This document shows, piece after piece, positions 8,891 through 14,513 of a stretch of DNA of 14,513 nucleotides (position 1 is the first letter of the stretch; every line of letters starts with the position of its first letter). This stretch comes from Astrocystis sublimbata (taxonomy: Eukaryota; Ascomycota; Sordariomycetes; Xylariales; Xylariaceae), in contig JAJNNY010000180.1 in NCBI GenBank assembly GCA_022453515.1, forward strand, positions 1-14,513, in the 5' to 3' direction. Made by a program: the position numbers and the translations under genes. The notes beneath the pieces are model-generated. The model saw nothing but the letters and a program-made list of their open reading frames with translations. It ran no database searches and was not told where the DNA came from.

Positions 8891-10041
8891 TTAGAGCAGA
8901 GACTTGCTCGAAGCTGTTGGCTTCTGAGACTTTTTGATACCACTCCTCGAGATATCTAGCACTAGAGCAACATGATGACTAAGGGCTATCATCTCGCCCT
9001 CAACATCTCTCACGATGATTTCAAGATCAAATCTGCCAAGCTTCATTTGCTTTGTGGTTACGCGGACGCTAAGCCACTCAACCCCCTCGGTGGGTAGAGG
9101 CTTCTTGGTTTCTAGGTTGATCAAGACGGTTGGGAGCCAAAGACTGGCGCGTTCAGATGGTGGTGGTGTATTTTTCCCTCTCTGCGTGCCCGCATGAGGT
9201 CCCCGTACTGTTTCCTGGTAATGTTGTGAAGGATTGAGATATAGTTTCAACGCCTCTGGATCGATGGTGTAGTCGTGTAGATTGAATGGAAAGGAGTCGA
9301 CGACGTAGGGGAGTATAGCCTGGGTGATGCGCTCCCCGCTGTTCGTGCTAACCCACATGTCGAGAAAGCCGGGCACAGCAGGTTTAGATCGTGGGAGAAA
9401 GAAGCGCCAGTTGCTAAGTGAAGGTAGCGAAGATACCAAGTGTTCTGGTGGGAGACTCTCCTTCCATTCGTCGTCTTCCCCAGCAGCGCGCAGCTTTTCA
9501 AAAGCCGGAAGTTCGTGGGACGGTGCAGCGGAGTGCGCAGCCTCATAAGCGGTTCTAATGGAGATGCCTTCTTGTCTACGAGCATCCCCGTGGGTAGCGT
9601 AAGCTAGAACGATTCGCTTCGACCGATTCGGGGAGATCCAGGGCTTCTGAGATTGCAACCCATGCTGCCATAGTGTCAAGTGTAGCGTCGACAATAGCGA
9701 GCCGCTAATCTTCGTATCCTCAATCACAATGATAGCTGGGCCTGGTGATGTTCGCGACGGGAACTCGAAGTGTGCGGTAACAGTGTCGGGTTGACTGTAG
9801 AATGACTTCAAGTGCGCGTTCGCGGCAACGAGCATGCAAGATGCTACGTAGCCACCGTTTGGGACTGTGTTCGTAGACGCAATTAGAGATTAATAGCATG
9901 AATGTAGATGATTGGAGCGACCTCACCACCATTGGAACAATAGCTTTCATTCAACTCCACGCGGTATGTATGAGAATCCAATTCTTCAACCATCATCGCA
10001 TCGGTAAAAGGAACACAGGGACATGGTGTTGCTGGCGCCAT
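8891..10041 (-). CDS. Thioesterase-like superfamily protein (double hotdog), right copy
   Basis: Identical mirror of the gene at 909-2059: exon 1 is 9927-10041, intron 9865-9926, exon 2 8891-9864, giving 362 residues. In this arm its upstream neighbours are visible: the unrecognised C-terminal segment and then the peroxisomal acyl-CoA thioesterase, all on the minus strand. Two thioester-hydrolase-type genes thus lie within about 3.2 kb in the same orientation, which may hint at a shared acyl-CoA pathway. Confidence 0.85.
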
Positions 10042-10197
10042 GATGTAGTTTTCTTGAGAGTTTGCGAAATCTAAAAAGGAAGACAGAAGCGGTAGAAGTT
10101 CCCAAGTGCAGATAGCTCGGTTACTGGCGCTATTTACAATGAGCGACCATATTCACAGGAGATATTGGGGGCGATGCAAGCTCAATCAGAAATGTAA

Positions 10198-10213
10198 GTA
10201 GCTCCGGAGCTAC
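10198..10213. promoter_or_regulatory. Perfect 16-bp dyad, mirror copy
   Basis: Second copy of GTAGCTCCGGAGCTAC, about 160 bp upstream of the right thioesterase-like start. Confidence 0.35.
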
Positions 10214-10475
10214 ATCATCCCTTCGATTAGGTGCCTCATTTTTGTCTTGTTATGTCAAGAATGCTATATGATTGGTTGAATATGTATTTTTGGCAGGGTT
10301 TAGGATGCGGTATCGAAGAGGCAGGCCAACAGTTGTACAACAACAACAACAAAGACTGCGCTCCTGCAGGTGACCTACCTACAGCTTCCCTAGGTACTAG
10401 ACATAACACAAAGATAAGATTCCAAATGCAGCCAAATCCCCAAACTTGCCACTATAGTTTGTGAACATCCGAATT

Positions 10476-11009
10476 CTAAACTTTCTTAGGGACAAACCTC
10501 TCTTGGTCCACTAAGTTCAAAAGTCGATGCACTAACCGTGCTTCGAACCTCACTGAGAACAGCTGTTGCTGAAGTCGGGAGAGATTGTCGTCCGTTGCCG
10601 GGCCGCCGGCCAGGGTGCGAGTCACAATGTGATCCGTACGAGGTTGCTCGAAGATATCCGTGTCGTCGGCGGCGTGCTTGTCTCTTGACATATCAGTCAC
10701 CGACGGCGTGATTTCTGGACAGCCAGAGGGTTGCGGGCTCAAAATGTGGGAGTCGTAAATAGACGTCTGAATTGCTTGGGAAATTGGCGTATCATCCACC
10801 ACCCGTGGGGAAAGCATTTCGTTTAGCGGATCATTCGTAGTATCCTTGACTGTTAACGGCGACGTCTTCGATTCCGCAGGAAGCTCGAAATCCCTCGGTT
10901 GAGATGACTCCGGTGAAGATTGAGTGAGATTTGGGGTTGCTACTGTCTCAATAACGAGTTGCGCTCCTGTAGTCGAAGGTGGTTGAGCCTGCTTGGGCGG
11001 CGACGTCGA
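10476..11009 (-). CDS. Unrecognised protein segment, right copy, no credible 5' start
   Basis: Mirror of 1-474, with 60 further in-frame bases visible upstream. The frame is open from 11009 to the stop at 10476 (177 codons), but a TAA at 11010-11012 closes it and there is no Met before 10817. Only 27 bp separate the open frame from the stop codon of the acyl-CoA thioesterase on the same strand. Splicing from the thioesterase reading frame does not restore this frame: its only good donor (11040) is phase 2, while the nearby acceptors need phase 0. It is either a 113-residue protein starting at 10817, a 5'-truncated gene, or a gene with an exon I could not find. The extra N-terminal residues are Pro/Ser/Thr/Gln-rich. 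Confidence 0.42.
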   Translation of the reverse strand, partial: STSPPKQAQPPSTTGAQLVIETVATPNLTQSSPESSQPRDFELPAESKTSPLTVKDTTNDPLNEMLSPRVVDDTPISQAIQTSIYDSHILSPQPSGCPEITPSVTDMSRDKHAADDTDIFEQPRTDHIVTRTLAGGPATDDNLSRLQQQLFSVRFEARLVHRLLNLVDQERFVPKKV

Positions 11010-11036
11010 TTATGGAAAAGCCACAGATAGTATTCC

Positions 11037-12047
11037 TTACAGCTTGCTACTCGCACCCTTGAGACGAATTGCTGCTTCTTGTGTGCAGGTCATGATTAGG
11101 CGACCACTCTCTAGCCCCCACACACGTTCAAGAATGAGTGCTCTCCCTTCGGCCGCGCAAGACGTCTGTCGTTCGACCACATGCCATTCGTCCACCTTGA
11201 CGTCTGTGTCATGAAACGTAATTGTATGGTTCAGCGTGGCGCCCATGGTCACATTCTCCGTCTGATAACCGACTTGTTGTGGATTGGCGAAAATCGGCAC
11301 ACCCAGTAGGATCTCATCAGACAGATACGCAAGCGCAGCCATGTGCACCGCAGACGACCGCGTCGCGAGCGTTGGAGACCGCACGAAGGCACGAATACGA
11401 GAGTCCCAAGGGTCTTCTGCTTGTACGAAGCCGAATGGCCTCCAGTCAAATGGATCCTCCTCTGAGGTCATGAATTGCCAGAGTTGGTTCGACCCGGCAA
11501 GGCTGGACAGCAGCTGCTGGTTGAGGTCTTTGCCAATATCCTCCGGGGAGAGCCCATCCAAGTCCGGCATGGGGATGTTGTAAGTCAAGACGCTCTCGTC
11601 CCGCGCTGGTTTACTACCACCACGAGTCCGCTGAAAAGAGACTGTACAAAAATAAACACATAGACTGCTGGTGCCCTGATATGCGCGAACGAGACGGGTT
11701 GCGGAGTTGGCACCGTTCGCGAGTTCTTCCACATGGTACGCGACTTTTTCGCCCGCTTTGACGGTGACTGGACGTAAAAATGTTGAATATGATGAATATG
11801 GAGCCAGGCGAGAAGGAACAGTCTCGCAGGCTGCCATCATGGCTTGAGACAGTAACAACCCCCCAAAGACTGCTCGTCCAGATGGTTGGGTTGTGAAATC
11901 CCTGCGCCATAAGAGTCAGTTATACCTGAGTGGTGTGATTGAAGCAACGAGAATAGCTATGTAGACATACTCTGTATTTGCAAATACATTTGTTTCAAGA
12001 GGCCGGGTGCTTGTTACAGCAATATGCGACTCAATGACTGAAGGCAT
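11037..12047 (-). CDS. Peroxisomal acyl-CoA thioesterase (TesB / type II family)
   Basis: Two exons, 11971-12047 and 11037-11901, encode 313 residues. The 69-nt intron has donor GTATGT, a CTGAC branch site and acceptor CAG; the phase-2 join restores the family motif RAVFGGLLLSQAMMAA. Both hotdog domains are present: the first through the STFLRPV strand, the second with GATLNHTITFHD, DEWHVVERQTSCAAEGRAL and GRLIMTCTQEAAIRL. The protein ends SKL, a canonical PTS1, so the enzyme should act in the peroxisome, hydrolysing acyl-CoA to free acid and CoA. The motif that reads LDH in E. coli TesB (catalytic Asp) reads LNH here; some fungal homologues may share this, which I cannot check. It is divergent from the carboxypeptidase gene at 13332. 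Confidence 0.88.
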
Positions 12048-12582
12048 CTTCGAATGAGAGCGTCAAATGAGAAAGAGGAGCGGTGATGATCGTGGGGGGT
12101 TGGATTTCAGATGCACGTGACGTACACTTCGGTGATTTATGCATTTGTACAGTGATACGCCTAGAAATATCGCGGTACTCAAATAGCACGGTGTCGACAC
12201 GGGGCGGAAAGGGAGGAACTCGTGGAGGGTGGGGTTTTGTATGCTCTATATTGCTTGGACACGACTTACATCATATCTGCAGGTTTTCTTGACAAAGAGT
12301 TGGCGTTGCCTTACATTACGAGTACATCCAATCGCGGATAATGACCTACACAGCTCCAAAGAGATGACCGAAGTTGCTAAGTATGCGAACCAGGCAGTGT
12401 GGCACATGAACATCTGAATACCTAGTACGTATGTTTGACGCATACTGAGTTCCGACTCTACTGTCATTGCAAGCACATATGGTAATTATCACTGGGAGTG
12501 CAGTAAGGAGCTTCGAGAAGTCCACAAGCTATTTACATCGTCCTTTGGTTTTCTCCCTCGGATTGGTATTTAATTGCCACAA

Positions 12583-12768
12583 CTAGCTTTTCACCAGTAT
12601 CGGTCCCGGCCTAGGCAAGTCCAATCCGGCGGGGATGAATGCCAAACCCCCTATCAGCGTTCGTTGTGAATGAGGCACCAGCAAGCCTTCGTCGATCAGT
12701 GTCTGGAAAGTCTTGGATATTTGCTTAGCGAGAGTCTTTGTTTTGACGTTAGCCGGACGGTCTACCAA
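12583..12768 (-). pseudogene. Possible C-terminal remnant of an MDR (zinc-type alcohol dehydrogenase / enoyl reductase) gene
   Basis: A 61-codon open frame with the segment LIDEGLLVP followed by GGLAFIPAGLDLPRPG. This resembles the end of fungal toxD-like or trans-enoyl-reductase MDR proteins, where a short helix ending in KxxP leads to GGLxxxPxGLxxLRxG near the C-terminus. The rest of the family (nucleotide-binding GxGxxG, N-terminal GroES-like domain) is absent upstream. If correct it is a decayed fragment; it could also be a chance open frame. Confidence 0.3.
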
Positions 12769-12821
12769 TCACGAAGCCCTACCCCTTTACTGATCCGACG
12801 CTTTGTGACCAGGAATGAATG

Positions 12822-12910
12822 ACAGTGCTACATATAGCAGCGAACTATGGCGCATTGGGGTTGCTGAAGCTCTTCTAGAGCGGAATCCAGAGATCTTGAA
12901 ATTCAGATGA
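12822..12910 (+). pseudogene. Frameshifted ankyrin-repeat remnant
   Basis: Frame starting at 12822 reads TVLHIAANYGALG, the first helix and turn of an ankyrin repeat. A one-base shift at 12860 then gives VAEALLERNPEIL, the expected second helix, followed by TGA at 12908-12910. The first frame itself stops at a TAG shortly after. Only one repeat is recognisable, so this is a fragment of a decayed ankyrin gene. Confidence 0.5.
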
Positions 12911-13331
12911 TTCAGATGGGGACGAGGAGGATAGCTCAGGCAGCAGATTTGAGTCTTGAACGCCGATATTATGTAGCCTACCTAGTTGGTCTTCAGCGGC
13001 GCATTAGATCTCAATAATGAGTCAGCAACATCTTGAAACGAGGTTATTCAATCGTTATAAAGGTGGTATAGCAACGACGTGAAATTTAGTCGAGGATGTG
13101 ATGTTGTCGCGTCTTGCTAGGTCTGGAACTGTTCGTTAGTGTCTCAATGAAGGACGAATGGAATCATCCCATGACGAAACAGGCAAAAGTCCGAAAGCCG
13201 ACCATGTAACTCCGGTACCTAACAAGTACCTAGCCTGAGGTAGTTACTCCATCGCTCACCAACCACCTCATCGCAGTCTACGAAGTCTAATTCATGGCTT
13301 TTTTCTCCAAAAATCTTTCCAATACGTGATT

Positions 13332-14513
13332 ATGCTGAACATCGTTGGTGTTGTGTTTTGCCTCGCCGGCTTCACTTTCGCACAGTTTCCTCCTGAACGC
13401 ACGGGAATCACAGTCCTCCAGTCCAAGTTCCATGAGAATGTCACGATATCATTCAAAGAAGTAAGTGCAATCCAAAAATACAAGGTTTCTGAAATAATTA
13501 TACGATTGAGGCAATATGCTAACGTCAAGGGATCTCATCAGCCGCATATTTGTGAGACAACACCGGGAGTGAAGTCGTACTCTGGCTACGTGCATCTTCC
13601 GCCTGGCTTCCTGGACGATGGACCAAACGGCGAAACTCAAGATTACCCAATCAACACGTATGCTTGCTTCACAGAATGCCACTATCTGTGTGCCCAACCA
13701 ACTGATACAAGCGATTGATTCAGGTTCTTCTGGTTTGTCGAGGCCCGAAAGAATGCAGTAAACGCTCCCTTGGCAATATGGCTAAACGGCGGGCCAGGCG
13801 GTGCATCCAGTATGTGGCCCGCAAGCCCCCGAATGAATCAGTTGCGCATATCCTGCTATAAATATAAATGTATAGATGTATGAAGGAGGACTGCTAACTT
13901 CCGTGCTTGAAGTGATGGGATTGCTCGAGGAGAACGGCCCGTGCATCATAGAGTCGGACTCCAAATCGACTCATCTCAATCCCTGGAGCTGGAACAATGA
14001 AGTCAACATGCTCTACATTGACCAGCCCAACCAGGTGGGCTTTTCATACGACGAATTGATGAACGGCACGGCCATCGCAAGGCAGGATTTCGAAAGTCTG
14101 CAGATCGTTCCTACCGACTTTAGCAAAGGTGTGCCAGCATCGAATTTGACACATCGTGTCGGGACCTTCAGCAGTCAGAAGATTACCCAAACAGCCAACA
14201 GCACAGCTCAAGCAGCGCACGCTTTCTGGCACTTCGCTCAATCGTGGTTCACTGAGTTTCCGCACTACAAGCCAACTGACAACCGCATAAGCTTATGGGC
14301 CGAGAGCTACGGCGGGCACTACGGGCCTGGCTTCTTCGACTTCATGCGCCATCAAAATGAGAAGATCGCCAGCGGAAGCACGAACGAGAAGAATGCGCAT
14401 TACCTCCACCTGGACACCTTGGGCATCGTGAACGGGTTGATAGACGCAGTGATCCAGCAAGAGAGCGCCATAAGCTTTCCTTATAACAACGTGCGTAGCC
14501 CACGGCCTGATGA
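13332..14513 (+). CDS. Secreted serine carboxypeptidase (peptidase family S10), N-terminal part
   Basis: Exons 13332-13460, 13542-13657, 13724-13809 and 13913-about 14490; the gene runs off the right edge. About 303 residues are visible of an expected 500-600. Residues 1-18 form a signal peptide ([18 protein letters not shown]), so it is secreted or vacuolar. Family motifs follow in order: [59 protein letters not shown] and the nucleophile motif [11 protein letters not shown] with Ser242. The catalytic Asp and His lie beyond the window. It removes C-terminal residues from peptides at acid pH. Sites NVT, NLT and NST could be glycosylated. Introns are 81, 66 and 103 nt with GTAAGT, GTATGC and GTATGT donors; intron 1 could instead end at 13529, adding four residues. 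The in-frame GTGCGT at 14491 after YNN probably opens a fourth intron. Confidence 0.92.

Larger units (their letters stand above)
5591..10949 (-). repeat. Right arm of giant inverted repeat (palindrome)
   Basis: Reverse complement of 1-5359. Base 10949 pairs with base 1 of the window, so the end given here is set by the window edge, not by loss of homology; the repeat could continue into the acyl-CoA thioesterase region. The copies show no C-to-T or G-to-A drift between arms, so repeat-induced point mutation has not separated them. Confidence 0.97.
12048..13331. other. Intergenic region between divergent thioesterase and carboxypeptidase genes
   Basis: About 1.28 kb holding the two divergent promoters and two gene remnants (12583-12768 minus, 12822-12910 plus). 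I see no intact gene; other frames here are short and featureless. Confidence 0.55.

Noticed and set aside
10476..12047. Fusion of the acyl-CoA thioesterase with the downstream open frame by splicing
   Set aside because: Donor and acceptor phases do not match, and the thioesterase already ends in a canonical SKL.
1..14513. CRISPR arrays, tRNA or rRNA genes, prokaryotic operon features
   Set aside because: None is visible on either strand; introns and gene families are fungal.

Overview
The window looks like nuclear DNA of a filamentous ascomycete (Pezizomycotina). Genes are broken by short introns (47-103 nt) with GT-AG ends and CTRAY-like branch sites. The proteins are typical fungal families: an SRPK-type kinase, hotdog thioesterases, a peroxisomal acyl-CoA thioesterase and a secreted S10 serine carboxypeptidase. 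The moderate-GC gene blocks contrast with a very AT-rich, repeat-derived core. No species can be named from this.

The dominant structure is a giant inverted repeat. Bases 1-5359 are repeated as the reverse complement at 5591-10949 (position x pairs with 10950-x), around a 231-bp AT-rich spacer. Where I compared the arms, the only differences are two single-base homopolymer indels that cancel out. The left arm runs off the window edge, so the true palindrome may be longer. Each arm carries, pointing toward the centre, the 3' end of an unrecognised gene, a two-exon thioesterase-like hotdog gene (362 aa), a five-exon SRPK-like kinase gene (398 aa), and an LTR-like sequence next to a polypurine tract. 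The palindrome centre therefore lies inside a degraded LTR-retrotransposon remnant.

Right of the palindrome (10950-14513) is single-copy within this window. It holds a two-exon acyl-CoA thioesterase ending in the peroxisomal signal SKL (minus strand), a 1.3-kb spacer with two gene remnants (possible MDR oxidoreductase C-terminus and an ankyrin fragment), and the first four exons of a serine carboxypeptidase running off the right edge.

Two neighbouring acyl-thioesterase-type enzymes suggest a fatty-acyl or polyketide-related neighbourhood, but no synthase is visible, so a biosynthetic cluster is not demonstrated. The main open question is whether the palindrome is a real recent fold-back duplication or an assembly or library fold-back artefact. 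The kinase also has an apparently mutated splice donor (GA instead of GT), identical in both arms.
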